Below are positions 16,888 to 26,237 of a DNA stretch of 64,000 nt, piece after piece. This DNA is from Paenibacillus sp. FJAT-29882. Lineage in GTDB: Bacteria > Bacillota > Bacilli > Bacillales > DSM-1321. The DNA lies in contig NZ_LMVB01000001.1 in NCBI RefSeq assembly GCF_001510645.1, positions 1 to 64,000 of the forward strand, given 5' to 3'. Below the pieces are notes generated by a model. That model did not search any database. It had not been told where the DNA came from and saw only the letters and a list, made by a program, of their open reading frames with translations. The position numbers and the translations under genes are program-made. Position 1 is the first letter of the stretch; each line of letters opens with the position of its first letter.

Positions 16888-17757
16888 TTATTGTGGAAGG
16901 TCAATTTCTTGTGCGGATTTAAGCACTTCTTCAGGGATCGTAATATCCTTCACGCCGTTATAATTACTAAAGGTTGCGTTTGTTTTTTGTTCGAGTGTCA
17001 CTTCTTCACTGCCTTCAGTAGTCTTGAATGTCATATCCATGCTCATTGTTGTAGGATTGAAGGTTTTCTTGTCAATCGTATAGGAATACTTTAATCCAGT
17101 AACATTTACATTTTGTAAATCAAGTCCTAATTCTTGACCAAAGCTTTGTGAAAGTTGTTCTTGCATGAACGCATTGAATTTTTCAGCTGAAGCATTTAGT
17201 GATAAAATATAGGAAGAATCGTCTTGTTCAAATGTGAAGTCTTCAATATATTCTTGCATTTTTTTCAGTTCGGCAGCAGGATCGCCTTGCTGTTCCGATG
17301 CTTTAAGAAGTTCTGTTGACATTTCGTCGGGTAGCTTCATCCATGTTCCTTGTGTTGGTTCATACGTAAAGAAACCTTCTTTAGTGAAATAACTTTCTGT
17401 TTTCACTGATTCTTCACCTGGCATATTGATGGATATGACTTGATAGAGGGAGATTGGGTTTTGAATGACATCCATGTCAATGGTTGAAGTAATAGCCATT
17501 GGTTCTGAATCACTACTTGAAGTAATGGTTTGGTCATTCTCCATTTTCACAGTTAAACTCTTCAACTCTTTACTTGCTACAATGGTTTTTCCAAATACTT
17601 CCTCAAGAGTAAGGGATTCTTCTTTTGGTGCAGATTGTTCAGTGTTTGGTTTGGTTTCTGATTTTCCGGTTTCGGAAACGGGTGTAGCTTTTTGGCCACA
17701 GCCACTTAAAAGTACTACTAGTGCGAAGAAAGGGATGGCTAATGATTTTAGCTTCAT
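16888..17757 (-). CDS. Lipoprotein, DUF6612-like (LppX/LolA-type fold suspected)
   Basis: 289 aa from the ATG behind AAAGGAG; an 83-residue in-frame extension lacks a start signal. Lipobox LLSGCG near residue 20, then a Ser/Thr/Glu linker (SETGKSETKPNTEQS), then a beta-rich domain with lines such as TKEGFFTYEPTQGTWMKLPD. That phrase is typical of secreted Bacillales lipoproteins grouped as DUF6612. Likely anchored outside the membrane; substrate unknown. Confidence 0.75.
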   Translation of the reverse strand: MKLKSLAIPFFALVVLLSGCGQKATPVSETGKSETKPNTEQSAPKEESLTLEEVFGKTIVASKELKSLTVKMENDQTITSSSDSEPMAITSTIDMDVIQNPISLYQVISINMPGEESVKTESYFTKEGFFTYEPTQGTWMKLPDEMSTELLKASEQQGDPAAELKKMQEYIEDFTFEQDDSSYILSLNASAEKFNAFMQEQLSQSFGQELGLDLQNVNVTGLKYSYTIDKKTFNPTTMSMDMTFKTTEGSEEVTLEQKTNATFSNYNGVKDITIPEEVLKSAQEIDLPQ

Positions 17758-17888
17758 TACATCGACTCCTTTTTGGTCATTTACATACATAATATAATAA
17801 AAGAGGAAAAGATTGTTATGTAACACTTCTTTTCTATTTAAATAAACCTTTCTACCTAATTTTTTAGGTGGGGAAACAGGGAGAAAGT

Positions 17889-18371
17889 ATGAAAAAATTT
17901 TTTGATAATCATGGACATCAAGTTGATTTTTCCTGTAAAGAGGAATTTGGTGATGCTTGGCATGTGCTTGTTTTAACACACTGGAACAAGCAATGGGTTG
18001 TAACACGGCATAAAGTTAGGGGACTTGAATTTCCGGGTGGGAAGCGGGAAAAGGGAGAAACGATTGAGGAGGCAGCGGTACGTGAGGTGTACGAGGAAAC
18101 AGGCGGGAAGGTGGCCAGTTTGCTTTTTCTTGGACAATATCGTGTACATGCAGTAAGTGGACCGTTTATTAAGTCGATTTACTTTGCTGAACTTACTGAG
18201 TTAGTTGAAAAAGACGATTATTTGGAAACGGAGGGACCCGTATTATTGGATAAACTTCCAGATCATCTAGAAACGGACTCTCGCTTTAGTTTTATCATGC
18301 GAGATGAGGTTATTCCGTTAAGTATCGAGCGACTGCGAAACATTCTACCGGATTGTAAATCTGATAAATAA
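17889..18371 (+). CDS. ytkD: Nudix hydrolase YtkD (nucleoside triphosphatase)
   Basis: 160 aa from the ATG after GGGAGAAAGT. The Nudix box is complete at residues 51-73 (GKREKGETIEE then REVYEETGG). Flanking lines GLEFPGGK, LGQYRV, TEGPVL and FSFIMRDEV match B. subtilis YtkD, which hydrolyses (oxidised) nucleoside triphosphates and is linked to mutation avoidance and RNA decapping-type reactions. Position between dps and ytlACD is as in B. subtilis. Confidence 0.9.
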   Translation: MKKFFDNHGHQVDFSCKEEFGDAWHVLVLTHWNKQWVVTRHKVRGLEFPGGKREKGETIEEAAVREVYEETGGKVASLLFLGQYRVHAVSGPFIKSIYFAELTELVEKDDYLETEGPVLLDKLPDHLETDSRFSFIMRDEVIPLSIERLRNILPDCKSDK

Positions 18372-18424
18372 GGCTAAGGGTCCAGATCCCGCAACTACTA
18401 TTACTGCGAGGCTAGGCCCTTTTA
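18371..18424. repeat. R1 repeat, copy f
   Basis: The shortest copy, between convergent ytkD and ytlD. AAGGGTCCAGATCCCGCA faces TGCGAGGCTAGGCCCTTT. It probably terminates both genes. Confidence 0.65.
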
Positions 18425-18439
18425 AAGCGCCTTATCATT

Positions 18440-19246
18440 TCAGCGGTCATGCTTAATTAACGATTTTTCAAGCAGTTCAACAAGCTGGTACATCACTGTG
18501 GCACAGACAGCGATAATCATGAGCGACAAGAGGACAAGGTTGAAATTAAATACTTGGAATCCATAAATTATCAAATAGCCAAGTCCTTTTGAAGAAACAA
18601 GGAATTCGCCGACGATGACGCCAACCCAGGAAAGGCCCACATTTACTTTCAATGTCGAGATGATGGTTGGAAAGGATGCAGGTAGTACAGCTTCTTTAAA
18701 CGTTTGAAAGCGGTTGGCGCCAAATGTTTGGAGCACTAATAGGTAGTTCGGATCAACACCTTTAAATGCGGTGTAGACGACGATGGTCGTGATAATGACG
18801 GATATAATCGCTCCCATTGTGATAATAGAAGTGAAGCCTGGTCCGAGTGCTACGATTAAGATCGGTCCAAGAGCGACCTTCGGCATCGCATTTAAGATGA
18901 CAAGATAAGGATCAAGAACTCTTGAAAGAAATGGCGACCACCAAAGAATCGCGGCAAGTAATGTTCCAAGCAAAGTACCAATGATAAATCCAAGTACTGT
19001 TTCGAATAGGGTTATGCTTAAATGGTTAAACAAAGTGCCATCACTTATTTTTGTAAGAAACAGGCTCCAAATCTTTGACGGTGAGCTGAAAATGAGTTGA
19101 TCTATCCACTTGAATCTTGAAGCAATCTCCCATCCTGAAAAAAAAGCAAGGAAGATGAGGAGTTGATAAAAACGAACCCACCGTCTCTCTTTGACGAGTG
19201 CTGCTTTGTATTGGGTGTGGAGTGCATTAATGTTCAAGGCTCTCAA
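18440..19246 (-). CDS. ytlD: ABC transporter permease YtlD
   Basis: 268 aa with about six transmembrane segments and the EAA loop of the SsuC/TauC/NrtB permease class ([19 protein letters not shown]). It forms the channel for the substrate captured by YtlA. Its start overlaps the ytlC end by 20 bp, so the two are translationally coupled. The family moves sulfonates, taurine, nitrate or pyrimidine precursors; the substrate here is not determined. Confidence 0.88.
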   Translation of the reverse strand: MRALNINALHTQYKAALVKERRWVRFYQLLIFLAFFSGWEIASRFKWIDQLIFSSPSKIWSLFLTKISDGTLFNHLSITLFETVLGFIIGTLLGTLLAAILWWSPFLSRVLDPYLVILNAMPKVALGPILIVALGPGFTSIITMGAIISVIITTIVVYTAFKGVDPNYLLVLQTFGANRFQTFKEAVLPASFPTIISTLKVNVGLSWVGVIVGEFLVSSKGLGYLIIYGFQVFNFNLVLLSLMIIAVCATVMYQLVELLEKSLIKHDR

Positions 19247-19997
19247 GCTCCTTCCAAATAGTTTGAAATAGGGAGGAGTAGCTTGGATGGTTACGGGCTT
19301 GAAAAGGAGTTAACGATCTAAGTTCATTAGGGACTTCAAATACTTTGTGAATTCTGCCAGGGCGGGCCGCAAACAAGTAAATACGGTCGCTCATAGCAAT
19401 CGATTCGCCGATATCATGTGTAACCAACACAGCTGTTTTACCATATGCCTTCAATGTTTCAGAAACGAGGTCTTCAAGCTTCAGTTTCGTTTGATAATCG
19501 AGCGCAGAGAATGGTTCGTCTAGCAATAGGATCTTTGGATCAACGGCGAGTGTTCTTGCTAGCGCTGCCCGCTGTCTCATTCCACCTGACAACTCCCTTG
19601 GATATTGATGTTCTACATTAGGTAAGCCGACATCTTGAAGGAGCTTCATCGCTGTTGACAGAGAAGTTTCTTTATCATGTTTCAATAACTTTAACCCCAG
19701 TGTTACGTTTTGCCCAATCGTTTTCCACGGAAATAAGTAATCTTGCTGTAGCATATAGCCTATTTGAAGCTCATCCCGTGAAAGCACGGGCTGCCCTTCC
19801 AGCAAAACGGTGCCAGCTGTTGGTGGAAATAGACCAGCAATAATAGATAACAGGGTTGTTTTTCCACAGCCACTTGGGCCAAGAAAGGAGATAAACTCCC
19901 CTTTCTCGATCGATAAATGAATATTTTGTAGTGCTTGTGTTGCCGTTTGTTTCGAAAAGTACGTATGATCAACACGATTAATCGTTAGAAAGTCCAT
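19227..19997 (-). CDS. ytlC: ABC transporter ATP-binding protein YtlC
   Basis: 256 aa with intact Walker A (GPSGCGKTT), Q-loop (LQQDYLFPW), signature (LSGGMRQR), Walker B ([12 protein letters not shown]) and H-loop (VLVTHDIGE). Belongs to the SsuB/TauB group. It starts 2 bp after the ytlA stop. Energises YtlD. Confidence 0.92.
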   Translation of the reverse strand: MDFLTINRVDHTYFSKQTATQALQNIHLSIEKGEFISFLGPSGCGKTTLLSIIAGLFPPTAGTVLLEGQPVLSRDELQIGYMLQQDYLFPWKTIGQNVTLGLKLLKHDKETSLSTAMKLLQDVGLPNVEHQYPRELSGGMRQRAALARTLAVDPKILLLDEPFSALDYQTKLKLEDLVSETLKAYGKTAVLVTHDIGESIAMSDRIYLFAARPGRIHKVFEVPNELRSLTPFQARNHPSYSSLFQTIWKELESLEH

Positions 19998-19999
19998 GA

Positions 20000-20995
20000 T
20001 TACTTCGATACCTTTTCGGCAAATGATGTGTTCACTAAGTCTTCATAAGCTAATCTACTTGGAAGCTCACCTGCTGCATCCATAATATTCTGCAAGTTAT
20101 TCCACTCTTCTTCATCTAAAATCGGGTCTGTTGCATAGGAGCCTTGTGCTTTATAACGATCCACAACGGTTTCAATTAATGTAAGATCTGTGTCTTCAAA
20201 ATACGGTTGAATTACTTCGGCTACTTCTTGGCTGCTATGTTCCTGCACCCAATCTTGTGCTTTTTTTACAGCACGGGTGAACTTCTCGACCGTTTCGCCC
20301 TTCTCATCTATATAACTCGCTTTGGTCATGAATGTTGTGTAAGGAATATGCCCTGATTCCGTTCCGAATGAAGCGACAATATGGCCTTTTCCTTCTTTTT
20401 CAAACAGGCTGGCAGTCGGTTCAAATAGTTGTACATAATCACCTGTACCTGAAGCGAAAGCTGTAGCAACATTGGCAAAATCAATGTTCTGGATAAGTGT
20501 CAGATCATTGTGAGGGTCGATGCCATGCTTCTTGAGTACAAACTCACCAGCCATTTGTGGCATGCCACCTTTACGCTGACCAAGGAAGGTAGACCCTTTT
20601 AGCATATACCAAGAAAAGTCATCGATTTTCTCACGAGAAACGAGGAACGTTCCATCGGTCTGGGTAAGTTGGGCAAAATTCACAATTGGATCATTTGCAC
20701 CTTGAGCGTTCACGTAAATTGATGTTTCAGACCCGACAAGGGCAACATCCGCGCCATCCGATAATAAAGCAGTCATCGTTTTATCGCCGCCAGCTGTCGT
20801 TTTTAAGTCGATGCTTAGTCCTTCTTCTTCAAAAAAGCCCTTTTCAATCGCTACATATTGCGGTGCATAGAAAATCGATCGAGTCACCTCTGCGACACGC
20901 ACCTTTGTCAGATCTTCCTTGCCACATGCACTAAGAGCGAGGATTAATAAACAGGCCAATGTAATCATGAATCCTGCTTTTACCCAATGTTTCAT
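20000..20995 (-). CDS. ytlA: ABC transporter substrate-binding lipoprotein YtlA
   Basis: 331 aa, NMT1/SsuA-like periplasmic-binding fold. Lipobox LSAC with Cys24, then VAEVTRSIFYAPQYVAIEKG typical of this family, and LKTTAGGDKTMTALLSDGAD in the first lobe. First gene of ytlA-ytlC-ytlD; RBS AGGAGG. The ligand may be a sulfur compound or a thiamine-pyrimidine precursor; the sequence does not decide. No S-box or TPP element is seen upstream. Confidence 0.88.
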   Translation of the reverse strand: MKHWVKAGFMITLACLLILALSACGKEDLTKVRVAEVTRSIFYAPQYVAIEKGFFEEEGLSIDLKTTAGGDKTMTALLSDGADVALVGSETSIYVNAQGANDPIVNFAQLTQTDGTFLVSREKIDDFSWYMLKGSTFLGQRKGGMPQMAGEFVLKKHGIDPHNDLTLIQNIDFANVATAFASGTGDYVQLFEPTASLFEKEGKGHIVASFGTESGHIPYTTFMTKASYIDEKGETVEKFTRAVKKAQDWVQEHSSQEVAEVIQPYFEDTDLTLIETVVDRYKAQGSYATDPILDEEEWNNLQNIMDAAGELPSRLAYEDLVNTSFAEKVSK

Positions 20996-21530
20996 CTTCC
21001 ATTCCTCCTAATTCGTAGGTCATTCACCTAGAATAACGTATGCAGAAGTGAAAAATGTGTGAATGCCTATAAGAGAGAGAAAAAAGGATCGCGCCACTTC
21101 ATAAAACCAGCATAATTGCGATCCATAAGTTCCCATCGGAAAGGAGTAACGGTTCGACTGAAAACGAATCGTATTGTTCTTATTTACGTTTTTTTGGAAT
21201 AATAACTGTGCGCGTACTTTCATTAGAAAGTAGTAGAGAGGCAGGTTGTAAGTGTTGCTTTTCGCCGAGAGATACGTACAATCAGTCTCTTTTTCACATC
21301 ATTCCTTTTGATTTATGATCAGCTTTCGGACATAAATGAAGTGGAATTTATGGTTCTTCACATTTGGTTGAAATTCATGGGTGCTTTAGGGAAAGGAATA
21401 ACTGTCATCATTAACAACGATCTAGTACGATTTTCATTATTATACACTCAACTTTCACACCTTAAAAATCTTGATTAATTATCGGTATCTTTTGGAAGAT
21501 GGCAGAAGCATTTTGAGGAATCGCTCTGCC
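20996..21530. other. Intergenic region upstream of ytlA
   Basis: 535 bp with no supported gene, RNA motif or repeat. It must hold the ytlA promoter, and its far end runs into the remains of an MFS transporter gene. Confidence 0.5.
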
Positions 21531-21534
21531 TAGA

Positions 21535-21962
21535 TTCATTACAATGGTGGTTATATTTCCTTCTATTGTGGGTAGAGATGAGGAGCAACCTGTACCTCCT
21601 TTTCAACAGCTGGCTCTTTTTAAGAAGCGCGAAGTGGCACTTGGATTATCAATCACCTTTTTCTTGCTTGGTGGATATTCGATTGTTTATACCTATCTCT
21701 CTCCTTCTTTGCTAACTGTATCAGGGATAGTGGTACTTTCCTTAGCACAGGTTTGCTAACCCTCGGGATTGAGAGTCTGATCGGTTCGAAGTTTTATGGT
21801 TTTAGTACGGATCGAAGTGGTGTGACTGTTAAACTAAATGGTGGTAAGACGTTGCATATGAGTATTTTGTTGTCCCTTGTAACGAATTCGCCGAGTTTTG
21901 GTCGACCTTACATGAAGCTCGTTCTGGGCATGTTATGTGCGGTTAAATTTAGTGGAATATAA
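21535..21962 (+). pseudogene. MFS transporter remnant (DHA1/AraJ-like)
   Basis: Two reading frames carry consecutive pieces of one transporter. The first (from about 21544) reads PFQQLALFKKREVALGLSIT and LGGYSIVYTYLSPSLLTVSG, ending at a stop. The second (from about 21753) reads SLIGSKFYGFSTDRSGVTVK and GGKTLHMSILLSLVTNSPS. Together they cover one to two transmembrane helices each side of a cytoplasmic loop. The N-terminal half and the C-terminal end are missing and there is a frameshift near 21750. Confidence 0.75.
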
Positions 21963-21997
21963 AATGAAAACTAATAAAACTTTAGGAGGAGTTAAAG

Positions 21998-22951
21998 ATG
22001 ACACAAAATCAAAATAGAAAAGTGGTATTGGAGCCTGCTGCACAAAAATTCGTAGAGGACACGGCTAACCCGCCGTACCTGTTTGATCTTGGTCCAGAGA
22101 AGGGCAGGGAAACAGTAGATGAAGTACAGTCCGGAGAGGTTAAAAAGCAGCCGGTTGAAGTAGAAGAGCTTGTCATTGAGGGAGAAACAACTGGACCTGT
22201 ATCCATTAAAATATTGCGCCCTGAAGATGCCTCAGAAAATCTCCCTGTCATTTTATATACGCATGGTGCAGGCTGGGTTTTCGGAAACGCACATACACAT
22301 GATCGTTTAGTTCGGGAACTTGCTGTTGGATCACAATCAGCGGTCGTGTTCACTAATTACAGTCTCTCGCCAGAAGCCAAATATCCGATTGCTATAGAAG
22401 AGGTCTATACGGCTTTGGAATGGATTGCTAAAGAAGGCGATAATTACGGGATGGATTCAAGTAATATTACAGTAGCAGGTGACAGTGTTGGAGGAAATAT
22501 GTCGGCAGCTATTACGCTAATGGCCAAAGAACGAAAAGGTCCAGCTATTCGCAAGCAATTACTTTTCTATCCCGTAACGGATGCTTCATTTGATACGGAT
22601 TCATACAAACAATTTGCTACCGGATATTTTCTGCGTATGGATGGGATGCAATGGTTCTGGGACCAGTATACATCCGATCCACAGCAGAGAGCAGAAATAA
22701 CTGCATCTCCACTTCGGGCAACAACAGAACAATTAAAGGGACTTCCTGAAGCTTTAGTTATCACGGCAGAAGCCGACGTTTTGCGCGACGAAGGAGAGGC
22801 ATACGCCAATAAGCTTCGCGAAGCTGGTGTAAAGGTAACTGCAGTACGCTTCCAGGGTATCATTCATGACTTTGTGATGCTTAACGAATTCGCAGGCACA
22901 GAAGCAGCAAAAGGGGCTATAATGCTTGCAAACGCATGGCTGCGTGAATAG
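21998..22951 (+). CDS. Alpha/beta hydrolase (HSL/acetyl esterase family)
   Basis: 317 aa. The oxyanion region reads HGAGWVFGNAHTHD (family norm HGGG), the nucleophile elbow is GDSVGGNM, and the acid and His residues are in ITAEADVLRDEGEAY and IIHDFVMLNEF. Likely a cytosolic carboxylesterase or lipase on short acyl esters; the physiological substrate is unknown. RBS TAGGAGGAG. It stands alone next to the dead MFS gene. Confidence 0.88.
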   Translation: MTQNQNRKVVLEPAAQKFVEDTANPPYLFDLGPEKGRETVDEVQSGEVKKQPVEVEELVIEGETTGPVSIKILRPEDASENLPVILYTHGAGWVFGNAHTHDRLVRELAVGSQSAVVFTNYSLSPEAKYPIAIEEVYTALEWIAKEGDNYGMDSSNITVAGDSVGGNMSAAITLMAKERKGPAIRKQLLFYPVTDASFDTDSYKQFATGYFLRMDGMQWFWDQYTSDPQQRAEITASPLRATTEQLKGLPEALVITAEADVLRDEGEAYANKLREAGVKVTAVRFQGIIHDFVMLNEFAGTEAAKGAIMLANAWLRE

Positions 22952-22997
22952 AGGGAACATTCCAAAAAAAGATTAACTTTTAAAGGAACGAACCTCT

Positions 22998-23044
22998 TTT
23001 GTCATAATCTCCTTTTTGATTTATTTAATCAAAAGGGAGATTAT
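22998..23044. terminator. Hairpin after the esterase gene
   Basis: ATAATCTCC-TTTTTGATT pairs with AATCAAAAGGGAGATTAT around a 5-nt loop. There is no clean T run on the plus strand, so it is a weak intrinsic terminator or mRNA stabiliser. Confidence 0.5.
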
Positions 23045-23421
23045 ACTTTCAAAAACCTGAAAGATGGAATGAAGAACGCTTTTGGAAGGAAGCTTCACTC
23101 CGCTTCGATAAAGCGACAGTACGAACCCGACTCAATGAATTACACACTAACTAAGTACACCACGTCCTCATGTCTTCGTCTGTTTGCTCCTCATGTTGTG
23201 GAACTAAACCTTACTTACGCATCGGTAAGTTTCACTGTATCACACCAATCGGGCTTTTACCGACAGTTAATCTCAACTAATGTTTTTCCTGTTTCTGTAA
23301 AAAGAGGTGGGTTGCCTTACTACCTCTTAAAAAAGTCTATATACTACCCGTTAATGCAGGATAAAATGGGGGAGTTGATTTACAATAAAGGAAAACGAGT
23401 TTTATGAAAGGGGGATGTATG
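23045..23421. other. Spacer between esterase and ytmA
   Basis: About 375 bp. An open frame at 23069-23407 has no ribosome site and no family resemblance. The stretch near 23240-23265 (complement GCCCGATTGGTGTGATACAGTG) resembles part of the R4 repeats (GCCCGATTGGTTCAACTAAC), perhaps a decayed copy. Confidence 0.35.
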
Positions 23422-24228
23422 ATGGAGGATGGCACAATAATAACGAAGCAGCGGTTTCCATCACCGCATCCGAATATTCGTCTGTTTATCGTAACGTATC
23501 TTTCACAAGGCTTGAAGGTGAAGGGGCTTCTTGCTGAGCCAGATGATGATCAAATGTATGATGGTTTCTTATATTTACGAGGAGGCATTAAAAATGTCGG
23601 CAAAGTACGCCCGAGTCGTATTGTGCAATTTGCAGCAGAAGGCTTCATTGTGTTTGCACCGTATTATCGGGGGAATCAAGGCGGAGAAGGGGATGAAGAT
23701 TTTGCAGGCGAAGACCGTGCTGATGGGATTAGTGGCTTTATATTACTCGAACAGCACAAACGTGTGAAACCCGAGAATATTCATATTTTCGGGTTTTCAC
23801 GAGGAGGAATTATGGCCCTTTGGACGGCAATTTATTGTAAATCAGCTGCCTCCGTTGTCACATGGGGCGGAGTGTCTGATATGTTTCTAACTTATGTGGA
23901 ACGTGTAGACCTACGTCGCATGATGAAACGTGTTATTGGTGGTACGCCGAGTAAAGTTCCAAACGAATATAAATACCGCACACCACTGTTTGCAGTAGAT
24001 GAACTAGTTGCACCAGTTCTGATTATTCACGGTGAAAAAGACAATAACGTGTCGATTGAACACGCCTACAGGCTGGAGAAAACATTGAAGGAAAAAGACA
24101 AGCCTGTTTGGAGTTGGTATTTTGACGAATTTACCCACTATTTCCCGCCGAATATCAACCGAAAAGTCGTTTGTGATCTAACACAGTGGATGAAAAACCA
24201 AACGAGAAAGCAATGTGCTAAAAAGTAA
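23422..24228 (+). CDS. ytmA: S9-type alpha/beta hydrolase YtmA
   Basis: 268 aa from the ATG 7 bp after AAAGGGGG; two in-frame ATGs further upstream fit the RBS less well. Prolyl-oligopeptidase-like serine hydrolase: elbow GFSRGG, Asp in IIHGEKDNNVS, and His in FTHYFPP. Near-identical style and position (ytmA then ytmB) to B. subtilis. Substrate unknown. Confidence 0.87.
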   Translation: MEDGTIITKQRFPSPHPNIRLFIVTYLSQGLKVKGLLAEPDDDQMYDGFLYLRGGIKNVGKVRPSRIVQFAAEGFIVFAPYYRGNQGGEGDEDFAGEDRADGISGFILLEQHKRVKPENIHIFGFSRGGIMALWTAIYCKSAASVVTWGGVSDMFLTYVERVDLRRMMKRVIGGTPSKVPNEYKYRTPLFAVDELVAPVLIIHGEKDNNVSIEHAYRLEKTLKEKDKPVWSWYFDEFTHYFPPNINRKVVCDLTQWMKNQTRKQCAKK

Positions 24229-24251
24229 GTAAAGGAAGGGAGGTTTATGCT

Positions 24252-24494
24252 TTGGGAATGCCAATGGAGTTAAACACGATGATCGTGACAAAAGGCCGTG
24301 AAAGCAGAGAGGAAGAAAATCTTTTCCGTTTAACGAAAGACGGCTATCGCCTATACCCAATCGATATTCCAATTGAAGTTCGCAAAACGATTGAAAGTGA
24401 GACGAATGGGATGGCCATCATTCAAAAAGTTTCTTGGACAAACAACCAAACTGAAATCACCTATCAGTTGGTGTCATTGAATTCAACCAATTAA
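24252..24494 (+). CDS. ytmB: YtmB, DUF2584 family protein
   Basis: 80 aa. The TTG at 24252 is chosen because GGGAGG lies 8 bp before it; an ATG two codons later is possible. Reads MELNTMIVTKGRESREEENL, then YRLYPIDIPIEVRK, a small beta-rich cytosolic domain of unknown role. It follows ytmA closely, as in B. subtilis, where pckA comes next; here the conserved order breaks. Confidence 0.85.
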   Translation: MGMPMELNTMIVTKGRESREEENLFRLTKDGYRLYPIDIPIEVRKTIESETNGMAIIQKVSWTNNQTEITYQLVSLNSTN

Positions 24495-24560
24495 ACAAGT
24501 AGGCTTTAGAGTGACGGATTCCGTTTAGAATACAATTAATGTCATGAACAGTACATATAG

Positions 24561-24592
24561 AGGGTGAAATTGCGTTGATTTCACCCTTTTCA
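24561..24592 (+). terminator. Terminator of ytmB
   Basis: AGGGTGAAAT/ATTTCACCCT stem with 7-nt loop, followed by TTTT. Confidence 0.8.
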
Positions 24593-24628
24593 TATTCATT
24601 GTTTTTTCTGAATTTTCATTTTACGCTA

Positions 24629-24657
24629 TTGACGATAAATATTTAAAGTATTATATT
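24629..24657 (+). promoter_or_regulatory. SigA promoter of the S-box hom transcript
   Basis: TTGACG at 24629-24634, 17 bp, then TATATT at 24652-24657, placing the start about 25 bp before the riboswitch. Confidence 0.65.
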
Positions 24658-24685
24658 ATTATAAATAGTTTAATAATTTTAACTT

Positions 24686-24791
24686 TTCTTATCAAGAGAG
24701 GCGGAGGGACTGACCCTGCGAAGCCTCGGCAACCAGCATATCATGCCCGGTGCCAAATTCAGAGGAATGGTAACCATTCCGTAGATAAGAA
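24686..24791 (+). ncRNA. SAM-I riboswitch (S-box) upstream of hom
   Basis: P1 CTTATC/GATAAG (24688-24693 with 24784-24789), the core AGAGAGGCGGAGGGACTGAC, GAAGCCTCGGCAACC and GGTGCCAAATTC are classic S-box landmarks. Binding SAM stabilises the aptamer and lets the following terminator form, so hom is turned off when SAM is plentiful. This assigns the downstream homoserine dehydrogenase to methionine supply. Confidence 0.95.
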
Positions 24792-24821
24792 GGTGGATAA
24801 ATCTTGAATATAAACATTCAA

Positions 24822-24857
24822 ACTCCCCTTCTGTCCATATGCAGTGGGGAGTTTTTT
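24822..24857 (+). terminator. S-box expression-platform terminator
   Basis: ACTCCCC/GGGGAGT stem followed by six T, directly 3' of the aptamer. Confidence 0.9.
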
Positions 24858-24867
24858 CTGTGGAAAA

Positions 24868-24922
24868 GGGGCGGGGCTTCGCAAAATCAGCTCCGCACCG
24901 CCACCTTCATAAGGTGATGTAG
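24868..24922 (-). repeat. R2 repeat remnant, copy D (internally deleted, inverted)
   Basis: The minus strand reads GAAGGTGGCGGTGCGGAGCT, a short spacer, then GCGAAGCCCCGCCCC. These are the central and 3' blocks of R2 joined after loss of the roughly 75 bp between them. It lies between the S-box terminator and hom. Confidence 0.6.
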
Positions 24923-25028
24923 TTTTTAGAACCTGAACCTTTTTCATCGTAGGGTTTTAGAGCAGACGCTCATTAATGTTTTATGTTCAATTAAAGTCAT
25001 CGATAAATAGGACAAGGGGGAGATATAC

Positions 25029-26237
25029 ATGACAGCTTTACATATTGCATTATTAGGTTACGGTACAGTGGGGAAGGGTGTTTATAAAACGATTCAAACA
25101 CATCAGGAAAAGCTTAAGCGTATTTTTAGGAAAGAGGTAAAAGTGGTTGCCATACTTGTTAAAAATATAGAAAAACATCATACACTAGATTCTGATGTTC
25201 TGTTAACCGATGATTTTAACAAGATTATTACACTTGAGCAGCTAGATGTTGTCATTGATGCGATCGTTGGTCAAGAGCCTAGCCTTACGTACTTGCAGCA
25301 AGCGATGAACAGAGGATGTCATGTTATAACAGCAAATAAAGAAATGTTTGCTTATCATGGAACTCAATTAAAACAGGTAGCCAAGGAAAAAGGGGTTACT
25401 TTAGGATTTGAGGCAACAGTCGCAGGAGGAATTCCGATTATCCAAACTCTACGACAATTGTTAAACGTAAATAATATCCAAAAAGTGCAAGGGATTCTTA
25501 ATGGGACTTCGAATTTTATTTTGACAAAGATGCGAGAAGACGGCTGTCCATTTGAAACAGCGTTAAAACTAGCACAAGAAAAAGGTTATGCAGAAGCTGA
25601 TCCAACAAATGATATTGAAGGATATGATGCCTTTTACAAAGCAGTGATTTTAAGTGAGCTAGCTTTTGGAGAGAACCCGAATTGGGAGGAATCGATTCGA
25701 CAAGGGATTCAATCAATCACACCTGAGCAAATTGAGCTTTTTTCAGCATTGGGGTATCGATTTAAACATGTAGCTTCTATGGAAAAGACAGAAAAAGGGA
25801 TCGTATGCTCAGTCAAACCTGTACTGGTCAATGAAACACATCCATTTTATCAAATCGAAGGCGTGCAAAATGCAGTCTCCATTGATGGAGATATTGTAGG
25901 CAACATTAGCCTCCAAGGGCCTGGAGCGGGAATGCTTCCAACCGCAAGTGCCATTATCGAAGATTTAGTGTATATAAATAAATATAGTTCTTCGCCTATT
26001 TTCTTAGATGAACAAAATGGATTAAGTGTGAAGGTATCCAAGATTTATTGGGCAATGGCAGGAGATGTGGCTGTAGAAAATATTCCTTCTCATATTCAAA
26101 TCATTGACAGACCTAATCCAAATGTTCTCATTGTCGAAGCATCTTGGGAGGAAATTTGTGATATTCAATGGCCAAATACTTATTTTTATCAAGTTCTTGG
26201 GAAAGTATTAACTGAAAATACGCTTGTTAGTTCTTGA
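25029..26237 (+). CDS. hom: Homoserine dehydrogenase (S-box regulated)
   Basis: 402 aa. Reduces aspartate semialdehyde to homoserine. N-terminal Rossmann motif GYGTVGKG (10-17), then DVVIDAIVG, ITANKEMFA and GFEATVAGGIPI, the family's substrate-binding line, with catalytic Lys in the KGYAEADPTNDIEGYDA region. About 30 residues shorter than the B. subtilis enzyme, with no recognisable ACT domain at the C terminus. The S-box leader implies a methionine-dedicated isozyme. RBS AAGGGGGAG. Confidence 0.93.
   Translation: MTALHIALLGYGTVGKGVYKTIQTHQEKLKRIFRKEVKVVAILVKNIEKHHTLDSDVLLTDDFNKIITLEQLDVVIDAIVGQEPSLTYLQQAMNRGCHVITANKEMFAYHGTQLKQVAKEKGVTLGFEATVAGGIPIIQTLRQLLNVNNIQKVQGILNGTSNFILTKMREDGCPFETALKLAQEKGYAEADPTNDIEGYDAFYKAVILSELAFGENPNWEESIRQGIQSITPEQIELFSALGYRFKHVASMEKTEKGIVCSVKPVLVNETHPFYQIEGVQNAVSIDGDIVGNISLQGPGAGMLPTASAIIEDLVYINKYSSSPIFLDEQNGLSVKVSKIYWAMAGDVAVENIPSHIQIIDRPNPNVLIVEASWEEICDIQWPNTYFYQVLGKVLTENTLVSS

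Noticed and set aside
21020-21223. A 67-aa frame upstream of ytlA
   Set aside because: No RBS and no recognisable protein features; lies in the promoter region of ytlA.
23069-23407. A 112-aa open frame before ytmA
   Set aside because: No ribosome site, unusual composition and no family resemblance; better explained as repeat debris.
24252-24254. ATG at 24247 as ytmB start
   Set aside because: It is in another frame; the TTG at 24252 has the right spacing to GGGAGG.
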